A stretch of DNA of 64,000 bases from Planctomycetota bacterium. Its GTDB lineage: Bacteria; Planctomycetota; UBA8108; UBA1146. The DNA is taken from assembly GCA_016776905.1 (NCBI GenBank), contig JADHSM010000006.1:62001-126000 (forward strand), given 5' to 3'. Shown one piece after another: positions 1-8,252 of the stretch; position 1 is the stretch's first letter; each line of letters begins with the position of its first letter. The notes below the pieces were generated by a model. It made no database searches. It had not been told where the DNA came from and saw only the letters and a program-made list of their open reading frames with translations. The translations under genes and the position numbers were made by a program.

Positions 1-111
1 TCCGGGAGTCTGATCCTCGATCACTTTCGTTGATTTCCACTTCAGTGGTGCGTTCTTCTTGCCGAAGTATGGGGTATCGGGTCGAGATTCCGACCTGGAT
101 CGCGTAGGCAC
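1..111 (-). CDS. Possible 5' end of a hypothetical protein, runs off the left edge
   Basis: A minus-strand frame stays open from a GTG at 111-109 to the window edge (37 codons). Its later part reads DTPYFGKKNAPLKWKSTKVI, which has ordinary protein-like composition. The same frame has a stop just upstream, so this GTG is the only usual start. No good ribosome binding site precedes it, and only 20 bases separate it from the divergent gene at 132. It could equally be non-coding upstream sequence. No family is recognised. Confidence 0.25.
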   Translation of the reverse strand, partial: MPTRSRSESRPDTPYFGKKNAPLKWKSTKVIEDQTPG

Positions 112-131
112 ACCTAACCACTGGAGGACTC

Positions 132-407
132 ATGGCGAGACCTGTAAACCAAGAAGAACTCGATTTCCTAAAAGCCATCGAGGATTACAAGAAAAAAGGC
201 GACAAGCTGTTCTTATCCTGGACTGAGGTTCTCTCTATCGTCAAGGGTTTGGGCTATAGCCGCACTTTACGTGCAAAGAACAACAAGAAGACGGAGACCG
301 TCAAGGCCTCACAGACCGCCAAATCACAGTCTGCTAAATCACAGTCTGCCAAATCAAAGGGAAAGACCCCGGCAAAAGCGAAGAAATCCGCCCTTAAATC
401 GGCCTAA
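132..407 (+). CDS. Small basic protein with lysine/alanine-rich tail
   Basis: This 91-residue protein has two parts. Residues 1-50 form a compact, probably helical segment (EELDFLKAIEDYKKKGDKLF followed by a WTEVLSIV stretch). Residues 50-91 are a low-complexity tail rich in Lys, Ala, Ser and Thr, with three AKSQS-like repeats and an AKAKKSALKSA end resembling histone H1 tails. The start is supported by GGAGG at 123-127. I recall similar short head domains as conserved planctomycete proteins of unknown function. The tail suggests nucleic acid binding and the next gene encodes an HU protein, so a nucleoid role is a reasonable inference, not shown. There is no signal peptide or membrane segment. 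Confidence 0.8.
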   Translation: MARPVNQEELDFLKAIEDYKKKGDKLFLSWTEVLSIVKGLGYSRTLRAKNNKKTETVKASQTAKSQSAKSQSAKSKGKTPAKAKKSALKSA

Positions 408-417
408 GGGGTCCTTT

Positions 418-499
418 GTGGGGGGCTAACGGGACTTTGCTATATAAGTCCTTATGCTGACGAGAGAAACGTCAATTCTCGTCGTTGCGAGCCCCCAAC
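418..499 (+). ncRNA. Candidate three-way-junction RNA between the basic protein and HU genes
   Basis: Three nested helices can be read directly. The outer stem is GGGGGCT (421-427) with AGCCCCC (490-496). Inside it are GGACTT (432-437) with AAGTCC (446-451), and GACGAGA (459-465) with TCTCGTC (477-483). Every helix is a perfect 6-7 bp match. There is no T-run after the outer stem, so it is not a simple terminator. CAACTT at 496-501 can also pair with AAGTTG at 523-528, sharing base 496 with the outer stem, which allows an alternative fold. It could be an attenuator or leader for the HU gene, a processing element or a small RNA. TATATA at 441-446 could also be a promoter -10 element. No known riboswitch class is recognised. 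Confidence 0.4.
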
Positions 500-662
500 T
501 TAGATGATAGCCTCGATGTCACAAGTTGAGGTGGTATCTGAAAATAGGTCTTTTACCCTGTTATAGGATACTTCCCGCTTCCGTCAAAAATATCTGATGC
601 CGTTTTCCGGAGAGGATTTTTGACATAAGTGACGTAGGCCTGTTGAGTTAGGATCTTTATTC

Positions 663-998
663 ATGAATACCATCACCAAGAGAGACCTCGTGCAGCGAAT
701 TTCAGAAACGACTGGAGTTCAGCAACAAAAAGCCAAAGAGGTTATCCAGCACTTTTTAGACGCCATTATTCAGGAGCTCTCCGATGGAAATCGTCTCGAA
801 TTTCGTGATTTCGGAGTCTTTGAACCGAAATCAAAAGCCGCTCGTATGGCAAGGAATCCTCGGACCGGTGACAGGATCGCTGTCCCTGAAAAGGTGACCG
901 TCAAATTCAAGTCCGGTCGAATGATGAAGGAACGTCTTCAACCTGAAGGCCCGGAGTTGTCCCAAGAAACCAACGGTCTTCCTCCGATGACTCCCTGA
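663..998 (+). CDS. HU/IHF-family DNA-binding protein
   Basis: This 111-residue protein matches the HU/IHF fold over its first 93 residues. It has an N-terminal helical dimerisation part (TKRDLVQRISETTG), the conserved GVFEPK strand, and the arm motif RNPRTGDRIAVPEKVTVKFK that inserts into the DNA minor groove, with Pro in the usual place. A short proline-rich tail of about 18 residues extends beyond the roughly 90-residue family length. HU proteins bend and compact DNA as dimers. AGGA at 650-653 precedes the ATG by 9 bases. It follows a lysine-rich small protein and a folded spacer. HU versus IHF identity cannot be settled by eye. Confidence 0.95.
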   Translation: MNTITKRDLVQRISETTGVQQQKAKEVIQHFLDAIIQELSDGNRLEFRDFGVFEPKSKAARMARNPRTGDRIAVPEKVTVKFKSGRMMKERLQPEGPELSQETNGLPPMTP

Positions 999-1012
999 CC
1001 CTGTCCGCTAAG

Positions 1013-2143
1013 GTGTCTCTCCAAAATTCTGATTCCGCCTATCGCATTCCGCTTTCTAGGCCTCGCATCGAAGAGGTCGACAGGAAAGCTGTGGATCAGG
1101 TTCTTCGGAGTCTGCGACTCTCTGGTGGTTCTGAAACTCGAGAGTTAGAAAACGTCGCTTCCACAACTCTCGGTGTTCCCGTCGTTTCCTGCAGCAGTGG
1201 GACCGCAGGTCTCATTCTGGCTCTTCGGGCTCTGGGGATCGAATCGGGTGAGGTCATCACTCCCGCTCTTGGATTTATTGCCAGCGCTCATGCCATACGG
1301 GCTGTAGGGGCCCAGCCTCGCTTCTGCGACGTTTCGAATGAATCTTTGTGTTGTGGCGTGGATGAACTGGAAGCGGCTTGGAGCCCCCACGTCAAGGCTG
1401 TCATGCCTGTTGATCTTCTAGGGGTTCCTGCACCCATGGTCGAAATCATGGAATGGGCAAAATCGAAAGGCGTCGCGGTGATCGAAGACGCATGTGAGGC
1501 CTTGGGCACTCAAGTCGATGGCACCGCCTGTGGCTCATTGGCGGATGCGGCTTCCTTTGGCTTCTATCCCAATAAAATATTGACGATGGGAGAAGGAGGG
1601 CTGGTCGCGTGTCGCGATCGAGCGCTCGCGGAGCGGGTGAGACGATTTGCCAATCAAGGCAGAGTGGGACCCGGTTTCGCATTTTCCGGAGAGGGCTACA
1701 ACTTTCGTCTGACCGAAATCCAGGCCGCTCTAGGTCGCAGTCAATGGTCGGGCCTCCAACAGAGGTTGGAGGATCGTGAGAAATGTGCCCGACAATATCT
1801 CGATCGAATAAGAAGTGTGCCGGGGGTTCGTCCCGCTCCTGCGCCGGAATTGACGGGGAATGGGCAAATGCGCTCTTGGTTTGCATTTGTGGTGATTCTT
1901 GATCAAGCCTCATGGCGAGATGCTGTTCGACAACGTTTATCTGAGGCGGGGATAGAGACGGGAATCTATTTCCCACCGATTACCGATTATTCTCCATATG
2001 ATGAGAGTGATAGGGCGGATCTCTCAGTGACTTTGGACTTTTCACCCAGAATGTTGACGTTACCGCTCTTTCCAGATTTGAAGGAAGAGGAGATCGATGA
2101 AGTCGTATCAGAACTGGGTCTCGCACTCGAATTTGTGCGGTGA
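1013..2143 (+). CDS. DegT/DnrJ/EryC1/StrS-family PLP-dependent aminotransferase
   Basis: This 376-residue protein has the sugar aminotransferase pattern. SSGTAGLILALRALG (about residues 61-75) binds the cofactor phosphate, IEDACEALG holds the Asp (residue 159) that pairs with the pyridine ring, and FYPNKILTMGEGG carries the Schiff-base Lys (residue 188). The C-terminal half has the family's NFRLTEIQAALG segment. Such enzymes transaminate nucleotide-linked keto sugars for surface polysaccharides or glycans. The start is GTG, 14 bases after the HU stop, with only a weak AAGG-like ribosome site. No other sugar-nucleotide genes are adjacent, so the substrate is unknown. Confidence 0.92.
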   Translation: MSLQNSDSAYRIPLSRPRIEEVDRKAVDQVLRSLRLSGGSETRELENVASTTLGVPVVSCSSGTAGLILALRALGIESGEVITPALGFIASAHAIRAVGAQPRFCDVSNESLCCGVDELEAAWSPHVKAVMPVDLLGVPAPMVEIMEWAKSKGVAVIEDACEALGTQVDGTACGSLADAASFGFYPNKILTMGEGGLVACRDRALAERVRRFANQGRVGPGFAFSGEGYNFRLTEIQAALGRSQWSGLQQRLEDREKCARQYLDRIRSVPGVRPAPAPELTGNGQMRSWFAFVVILDQASWRDAVRQRLSEAGIETGIYFPPITDYSPYDESDRADLSVTLDFSPRMLTLPLFPDLKEEEIDEVVSELGLALEFVR

Positions 2144-2246
2144 TTCGCCTTTTTCAGGTGGGATCGATTCTTCTTGCTCAACAACTCGCCAAAACTGTTT
2201 CTTCTCGGCATACTGTCACTCAAGATATGAGAAGACATCCAGAGAA

Positions 2247-2320
<74 letters not shown>

Positions 2321-2373
2321 CTCCTTCTTTTCCTCTGCTCTTTTTTTTGCTGTGCACATATTCTTTCATTTCG

Positions 2374-2404
2374 GTGCACCTGCTCATTCTTATAACAGGT
2401 GCAC
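2374..2404 (+). terminator. Possible hairpin terminator after the tRNA
   Basis: GTGCACCTG (2374-2382) and CAGGTGCAC (2396-2404) form a perfect 9-bp stem with a 13-nt loop. Only a mixed pyrimidine tract follows, so intrinsic termination would be weak. It could stop transcripts from the tRNA or be a protein-binding palindrome. Confidence 0.35.
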
Positions 2405-2449
2405 TCTTCTGCATTTTCTGTTCAAGATCGTCTTGCCGTGTGGTGCACG

Positions 2450-2489
2450 AAAAAAGCACCACATTGAATCTTGCGATTCAAAATGGTGC
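2450..2489 (-). terminator. Rho-independent terminator of the MCO-SCO operon
   Basis: Read on the minus strand, GCACCA (2489-2484) pairs with TGGTGC (2461-2456), with an inner TTGAATC/GATTCAA stem (2481-2475 with 2470-2464) and a 4-nt loop. Six T residues follow at 2455-2450. It lies 22 bases beyond the stop of the SCO gene, which is the expected place. Confidence 0.8.
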
Positions 2490-2511
2490 TTTATGGTCGA
2501 CGTGTATGCCT

Positions 2512-3819
2512 TTAGACCTTGGGTGCCATTCGTGCCCTGAAGGCGAGAATGCCCAGTCCTAGTCCACAAGCCCATGAAAACAGGCTGAATGGGCGCGGCA
2601 TTTTTGAAGGATGCGCTGTCGATTCAACTTGCGCCATCTCTTCGGCTTCGGTGTCCTTATCTTCCGTGCCTACCGAAAGTGTTTCGGTACTCTCTGTGGC
2701 ATCCGGAAGAACCTCTTCTTCATCTGTTTGGGAGATTTCTGCCGATGCTGAATCGGAAGTAATCACCATTTCCTCATTCTTTTGACAACAGTCGATCTCT
2801 TCAACATTTTGTTGCGCTGCGATCGCTTCAACGGCCATGACTTTTTTCATTCGTCGTGTTTCGGTTTCAATGAAATCGAGCAACATATCGACTTCTTTTT
2901 CTGAAATACGAAGGTTGGGCATCGGCAACTTGTTATAGGTTTCGAATAACTCTGTGGCGATAGGGTCTTTCTCCGCCAACATCACGTCGGGTTCCTGAAT
3001 CCAGCGAACCAACCAGTCATGATCTCTGCGAGTGGTCACTTCCAATAGATTTGGTCCTGGCTTCATCGTCGTTCCCGGAGCTCGACCAATCTCATGGCAG
3101 GCAGAACAACGGGTTCTGAACAAGGATTCGCCTTGGGTCAGATTTCGCAGTTCAGGAGCGTCTTGATACATATTTCTAGTTTCACTAGGGGCTTTATAGT
3201 TGTGAAGCCATGTGCCGATTTCAGTGGCCAGAATGTACGGGTTTTCGAAGGGGGACTTTTTCATCCAGCGTCCCGTTTTCTGATTACCAATGATCATGCT
3301 TAAGTTGTGATCAAAGGGATCCTTGTTCACTTCCGAGATGTACAGACCCAGTTTCTTTCGTAAGAGAAGGATATCCTTCTCATTTCCCGTAAAGAACTCC
3401 CAGCCAGCCTCTATTTGGTAAGTCTGCATGAACTGGCTTAAGACTTCTGGAGTGTCATGATCTGGATCGATGGTAATGGAGTACATGAAGACGTCTTTGC
3501 CCAAACGGTCACCCAGAATCTGGTAAACTTCGGAGAGTTTAGCCGTCTCTAGGGGACAAGCATCGGGGCAACGTGTGTAGATGAAATTAATCAACACGAC
3601 TTTATCCTCGATCAGGTCGTCGAAGAATTTGAACTTTTCACCTTTGCTGCTCGTGAGTTCCACATTGGGGAAATAATTGTTACCCCATTGGGAATTCGCA
3701 AGACGGCGATCTTGTTGGTTCACTTTGTCTTCTTGAGCGTCGAGTGTCGTCGAAGCCGTTGGCAGCAATCCTATCAGGATTGCTGCCAGGGCTACGAGGG
3801 CGATGGAGTATCTTTTCAT
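2512..3819 (-). CDS. SCO1/SenC-type copper protein fused to cytochrome c
   Basis: The protein has about 435 residues: a signal peptide or anchor (1-29), a thioredoxin-fold SCO domain (about 45-205) with copper ligands Cys84 and Cys88 in CPDAC and His171 in DHNLSM, and a cytochrome c domain (about 225-325) with haem motif CSACH (238-242) and likely axial Met300 in KLPMPN. An acidic linker and a C-terminal hydrophobic helix (about 410-430) follow. SCO proteins deliver copper to or reduce cuproenzymes. I chose the start at 3819 because the MCO stop and this ATG share a base (TAATG) and GGAGGG lies upstream; an in-frame ATG at 3846 would overlap more. The neighbour suggests it serves the multicopper oxidase, or an oxidase elsewhere. 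Confidence 0.9.
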   Translation of the reverse strand: MKRYSIALVALAAILIGLLPTASTTLDAQEDKVNQQDRRLANSQWGNNYFPNVELTSSKGEKFKFFDDLIEDKVVLINFIYTRCPDACPLETAKLSEVYQILGDRLGKDVFMYSITIDPDHDTPEVLSQFMQTYQIEAGWEFFTGNEKDILLLRKKLGLYISEVNKDPFDHNLSMIIGNQKTGRWMKKSPFENPYILATEIGTWLHNYKAPSETRNMYQDAPELRNLTQGESLFRTRCSACHEIGRAPGTTMKPGPNLLEVTTRRDHDWLVRWIQEPDVMLAEKDPIATELFETYNKLPMPNLRISEKEVDMLLDFIETETRRMKKVMAVEAIAAQQNVEEIDCCQKNEEMVITSDSASAEISQTDEEEVLPDATESTETLSVGTEDKDTEAEEMAQVESTAHPSKMPRPFSLFSWACGLGLGILAFRARMAPKV

Positions 3820-6800
3820 TACTGACACCCTCCATAAGTTTCGCATTCCAGGGCATCTTCTGTGGGGTCGATGCCGCAGGTTGCGGTGGGGCTTGGGAGT
3901 TCATTGTTTCCGCCGAAGAGGTAGCCGAGCAGATGAATGGTATCTGCGACGTCGATCACTCCGTCGTCATTACTGTCAGCGGTTTTGTTACAGGACATCG
4001 AGCCTCCGTTAAAGAGATATCCGAGCGTGACGATAACGTCACTGACGTCGAGGTTACTGTCACTGTTGACGTCTCCTCTTATGAATGGAGTGGGCTCACA
4101 CTCGTCAGGGATACCGTTGGTATTGGTATCTGCCGCACCGTTTGCGATATCGCAGCTATCGACAATGCCATTGGTGTTGCAGTCTTCGCCTAAGATTTGA
4201 TCGATATCACAGTTGTTGGGCGTGCCGTCACCGTCCAGGTCAGTATCACAGGGGTCGATAGATCCGTCAGAGTCGGTATCGACCTGGCAGCTATCGTCCT
4301 GTCCGTTGAGATCGCAGTCGGCTCCTGCTGTTATGTCGATATCACATGCGTTGAGGATTCCATCGCCGTCGATGTCACTATCGCAGGTGTCGATGGTGCC
4401 ATCGAGATCGGTGTCAATCTGGCAAGTATCATCTTGACCATTGAGGTCGCAGTCAGATCCAGCCGTTTGATCCACGTCACAGTTGTTGGGGAATCCGTCG
4501 CCGTCGAGATCGTCGTCGCAGGTGTCGATCGTGCCGTCCAGATCAGTATCGATCTGGCAGCTATCGTCTTGACCATTGACGTCACAGTCTGCACCCGCAG
4601 TCTGATCGACGTCGCAAGCGTTGAGAATTCCATCACCGTCAATGTCGTCGTCACAGGTGTCGATCGTGCCGTCCAGATCAGTGTCGACCTGACAGCTATC
4701 GTCTTGACCATCGACGTCACAGTCGGCACCCGCAGTCTGATCCACGTCACAGTTGTTGGGGAACCCGTCACCGTCAATGTCGTCGTCACAGGTGTCGATC
4801 GTGCCGTCCAGATCAGTGTCGACCTGGCAGCTATCGTCTTGACCATCGAGGTCACAATCAGCACCGGCTGTCTGATCGACATCGCAGGCGTTGGGGAATC
4901 CGTCGCCGTCGAGATCGTCGTCGCAGGTGTCGATCGTGCCGTCCAGATCAGTATCGACCTGGCAGCTATCGACCTGACCGTTGGAGTCACAGTCGACACC
5001 GGCCGTCTGATCGACGTCGCAGGTGTTGAGGATTCCATCGCCGTCGAGATCGTTATCACAGAGGTCTATAGTGCCATCGAGATCGGTATCAAGTTGGCAA
5101 CTGTCGTCCTGACCGTTGGCGTCGCAGTCGACTCCCAGCGTGAGGTCCATATCACAAGTATTGGGAATCCCGTCTCCGTCGACATCGAGGTCACAGGGAT
5201 CGATGGTGCCGTCCAAATCGGTATCGATCTGGCAAGTGTCGTCTTGACCATTGAAGTCACAATCAACCCCAGCAGTTTGGTCAGCATCACATTCGTTCGG
5301 AATCCCATCACCGTCGAGATCGTTATCGCAGAAGTCGATGGTGCCATCGAGATCAGTATCAAGTTGGCAACTGTCGTCTTGACCATCGAGATCGCAGTCT
5401 GCGCCCAATGTCAGATCAATATCGCAAGTGTTCAGGATCCCATCTCCATCGACGTCAAGGTCGCAGGGGTCGATGGTCCCGTCTAAATCGGTGTCAACCT
5501 GACAAGCGTCATCTTGACCATTCAGGTCACAGTCCATTCCACCCGTCTGATCAGGATCGCATGCGTTCACGATACCGTCACCGTCGTCGTCTGCTGTGGG
5601 AGGTCCGACAACGGGGACCTGAATCGGATCTACTGGACCCACGCCATCTCCAACACGGAAAGTTGGAAGAGCAACAGTGTTGACATATTCCACACCTTCC
5701 CACGTCGGCAGTGGAGAGGGCATGAGATTCACCTGACCAGGATTTTCGATATCCCAGCGAAGCAACATCGCGTGATCTTCATGCTGTGTGTTGTGACAAT
5801 GCTCCATGTAGCTTCCCGCAAACTCGCGGAAACGAAGAGCGATTTCCATTGTCGTACAACTGTCCTCCATGGGGCCTATACGATAGACGTCTTTTCGTGC
5901 CCATTTTTCCCACTCTGGAGGTGCTTCCCCATCCTTTGAGAGTATTTGACCCTCTTCAAAGTGGATATGGACCGGATGGCTCCAGCCATTACCGCCATTT
6001 TCGATCGTCCATATTTCCAGATCTCCGAGAGAGGGAGCCGCAGATACTCGACGGGGATCCATTGTGAATCCTGCACCGTCATCGGTCTTGATAGTCCATG
6101 GTGCACTGTCGGTGCCGCTGCCACGCCCGAATGAGAATGTTCTGTGTGTTGCGGTTGCAATCTCTTCTGCACTGGGCCTCGGCAGGGGAATCATCGTCTT
6201 TCCGCCGGCGACAAACTCTTGAGGATTCATACTCAGGTCTACACCGTTGAAGGCTTGAATTCTGAACTCGAGGAACTTGCCTACGCAGGGGTCTCCGCCG
6301 ACGTATCCTGTGGGCAATACTGTCGATTGGTATGCTCCCGAAATCACATCTTCCAGTGGAATCGGGCCTTCAGGTTTTCTGCCACCTTCGTGTTCCATCA
6401 GGTTCACAAAATAGAGGCGATCTCCAGGTTGGAACTGTGAGAAGTCGACAACTATGTCGTAACGTTCAGCAATTGCAAGGGTCGGAAGAACCCCGAGTTC
6501 TGTACCCAGAGTGCCGTCGAAAGCCACCGCATGCTCCATGACATTTCCGTCATTACAAATCATGTGGAAAGGTACTCGGTTGTTATTTTGATCCACGAGA
6601 GCAAGTTTGAGGTAACGAGATACCGAGCCGTTAAGGATTCGGAAACGATACTTTCTTGCGGCTACATTGAAGTATGGCTTGTACTGCCAGTTCGTGAGGA
6701 GATGGTCGCCCATGAATCCGTCCGAGTTGAACGGGTTAAACCAAAGCTGACCCTCTTGGTCCCAAGCTTTGTCAGCGATCACGAGGTTGATGTCATAATC

Positions 6801-8252
6801 GCGATTTCCCCAGTCCAATGAAGATCCACTGGGGAAACGAAGATTGATGCCATCGTCCAGTGCTTCGTTTCCGCGATCGAGAGAACTGTAATAGTTCATC
6901 ATCGCAGCCACGCCCTTGTAGACATTTTGAGCTGTGAAATCGAGCATATGGTCATGGAACCAGTGAGTACTCATCGTTTCGCGCCAGTCACCTGGAACAT
7001 TGATGATTCCACCGTTGCCGTCGGGCATTCCGGCTCGTGGGTCCGAAGCGTCAGTATTAATCGAATCGTGACCGGCAAGAATGACAGGCCAACGGTAGTC
7101 GAAATACTGTCCCGGGAAGAAGAAGGAGTTGGTGTATCCGTCACTCTCTGCGGGATTATGACCGTTATGTTCATGAATGGAGATGGTGTGTAACCCGAAT
7201 CCGCGGTTTGATCCGGGATCGAGTGGGAGTCCATTCCATAGGCGCATCAAAACGGGCTCTCCGTAACGAACTTTCAGTAACTTGGGTGGGAAAGTTCCGT
7301 CGAAGGTCCACAAGGCTTCAGGGGATTGTTGCGGCATCGCAGGATGGAATTTCACAGCCAAACCGTTTGTTGTTCCAGCGCTCACGCCGAGACCGTCGGG
7401 ATCATCATAGGTCGTGTAGTACAGGCCGCCTGGACCAAACTCGCAGTCGTCACCAGCGAGGCTATGGTCATAGCCATGGTCTTGCATCGATCCTCGAAAT
7501 CCGAAATTTGTACGGGCTCCGGTGATCATCGACTGGAAAATCCTCTGTGGAGGAAATTCGGCCCAACGTTGGTGAGACCAACCTTCTCCAGGGGGGCGTC
7601 CTTCGATGGGAAGGTTCGTCGTCGGTCTCCCCAGATAGTTTTCGATGCGGTTTTTCCATGGATTTTGACTGAGATCATTGCAGAGACGTGTCGCCTCGGC
7701 AGTCAAAGGCTGATCCAAGAACATTTCGACTTGTAAACCGTCTGGGCAATCCAGAGCGGTGAGTTCTGGAGCAGGAATCGGTAGCCCGTCGACATCCAGA
7801 CCCCCGCCCGTCAAAGCATTAGCCTCGGCTGTTCCCGGGAAAGGCATGGGGTTCAAACCCACTTGATTTTCCAACGTTCCGAATTCTTCGAAACGTAACA
7901 TTTGTTGATTAAATTCCACAGCACCAAAGAGTGGACTGGGTAAGCCCCCTGTAGGAAGGTCAAAGATACGACCTTCGATCAGGTTCTCTTCAGGAATGGT
8001 GTTGTTGAGCACCAAGATCGAATGATCTGCAGGAATTCCCGTAGGTCCTTCCAGAGCACCATCCATCATGGCATGCATTCCTATGGGGGGTGGCAGTAGC
8101 TCTTCAGAGATCACTAACGGTACTAAACCAGATTCGTCAACTTGTGGTATTCCAGTCACGAATGGTGCTGAAAAACAAAGTAACGCTAGGCCAAAAAAGA
8201 CCAGTGACCGGTAATTCCACTGGATGCCCACATGGGGGTTAGATGCTTTCAT
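3819..8252 (-). CDS. Giant secreted multicopper oxidase with TSP3-like repeats and C-terminal dockerin-like domain
   Basis: At 1477 residues this is far longer than ordinary laccases (about 500). After a signal peptide (about 15-34), copper ligands are visible at HEHNGH (360-365), HWFHDH (430-435), HPVHIH (759-764) and HCH (818-820), with His824 and likely axial Met829. Type 1, 2 and 3 copper sites therefore look complete. Residues about 888-1380 hold 11 tandem units of about 45 residues rich in DxDGDG, calcium-binding thrombospondin type 3-like. The end (about 1390-1470) is a dockerin-like pair of EF-hand loops (DVNSDSNLDVSD and DSNDDGVIDVAD). Its size and motif order recall manganese-oxidising MCOs such as MofA; the substrate is unproven. 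GGAGGAG precedes the ATG. The SCO gene is translationally coupled behind it. Confidence 0.93.
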   Translation of the reverse strand: MKASNPHVGIQWNYRSLVFFGLALLCFSAPFVTGIPQVDESGLVPLVISEELLPPPIGMHAMMDGALEGPTGIPADHSILVLNNTIPEENLIEGRIFDLPTGGLPSPLFGAVEFNQQMLRFEEFGTLENQVGLNPMPFPGTAEANALTGGGLDVDGLPIPAPELTALDCPDGLQVEMFLDQPLTAEATRLCNDLSQNPWKNRIENYLGRPTTNLPIEGRPPGEGWSHQRWAEFPPQRIFQSMITGARTNFGFRGSMQDHGYDHSLAGDDCEFGPGGLYYTTYDDPDGLGVSAGTTNGLAVKFHPAMPQQSPEALWTFDGTFPPKLLKVRYGEPVLMRLWNGLPLDPGSNRGFGLHTISIHEHNGHNPAESDGYTNSFFFPGQYFDYRWPVILAGHDSINTDASDPRAGMPDGNGGIINVPGDWRETMSTHWFHDHMLDFTAQNVYKGVAAMMNYYSSLDRGNEALDDGINLRFPSGSSLDWGNRDYDINLVIADKAWDQEGQLWFNPFNSDGFMGDHLLTNWQYKPYFNVAARKYRFRILNGSVSRYLKLALVDQNNNRVPFHMICNDGNVMEHAVAFDGTLGTELGVLPTLAIAERYDIVVDFSQFQPGDRLYFVNLMEHEGGRKPEGPIPLEDVISGAYQSTVLPTGYVGGDPCVGKFLEFRIQAFNGVDLSMNPQEFVAGGKTMIPLPRPSAEEIATATHRTFSFGRGSGTDSAPWTIKTDDGAGFTMDPRRVSAAPSLGDLEIWTIENGGNGWSHPVHIHFEEGQILSKDGEAPPEWEKWARKDVYRIGPMEDSCTTMEIALRFREFAGSYMEHCHNTQHEDHAMLLRWDIENPGQVNLMPSPLPTWEGVEYVNTVALPTFRVGDGVGPVDPIQVPVVGPPTADDDGDGIVNACDPDQTGGMDCDLNGQDDACQVDTDLDGTIDPCDLDVDGDGILNTCDIDLTLGADCDLDGQDDSCQLDTDLDGTIDFCDNDLDGDGIPNECDADQTAGVDCDFNGQDDTCQIDTDLDGTIDPCDLDVDGDGIPNTCDMDLTLGVDCDANGQDDSCQLDTDLDGTIDLCDNDLDGDGILNTCDVDQTAGVDCDSNGQVDSCQVDTDLDGTIDTCDDDLDGDGFPNACDVDQTAGADCDLDGQDDSCQVDTDLDGTIDTCDDDIDGDGFPNNCDVDQTAGADCDVDGQDDSCQVDTDLDGTIDTCDDDIDGDGILNACDVDQTAGADCDVNGQDDSCQIDTDLDGTIDTCDDDLDGDGFPNNCDVDQTAGSDCDLNGQDDTCQIDTDLDGTIDTCDSDIDGDGILNACDIDITAGADCDLNGQDDSCQVDTDSDGSIDPCDTDLDGDGTPNNCDIDQILGEDCNTNGIVDSCDIANGAADTNTNGIPDECEPTPFIRGDVNSDSNLDVSDVIVTLGYLFNGGSMSCNKTADSNDDGVIDVADTIHLLGYLFGGNNELPSPTATCGIDPTEDALECETYGGCQ
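4120..5604 (-). repeat. Eleven-unit 135-bp tandem repeat array inside the MCO gene
   Basis: The DNA repeats with a 135-bp period (45 codons). Each unit encodes a DGDG loop, a CD-rich segment, NGQDD, and DTDLDGTID. The middle units (about 4480-4960) are nearly identical, suggesting recent duplication or homogenisation, while the edge units have diverged. Boundaries are approximate. The array also creates long spurious reading frames on both strands. Confidence 0.9.

Noticed and set aside
620-660. TTGACA at 620-625 as the HU promoter
   Set aside because: No -10 hexamer lies at a proper distance before the ATG, so the promoter is probably further upstream.
4197-5486. 429-codon plus-strand frame opposite the MCO repeats, plus other long frames in the same region
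   Set aside because: The 135-bp repeat is a multiple of three, so one stop-free unit gives a long stop-free frame on every strand. The product is repetitive Val/Ile/Asp sequence with no family likeness.
4120-5604. CRISPR-like appearance of a regular repeat array
   Set aside because: Units are 135 bp with no unique spacers and they encode calcium-binding repeats in frame. No cas genes are near.
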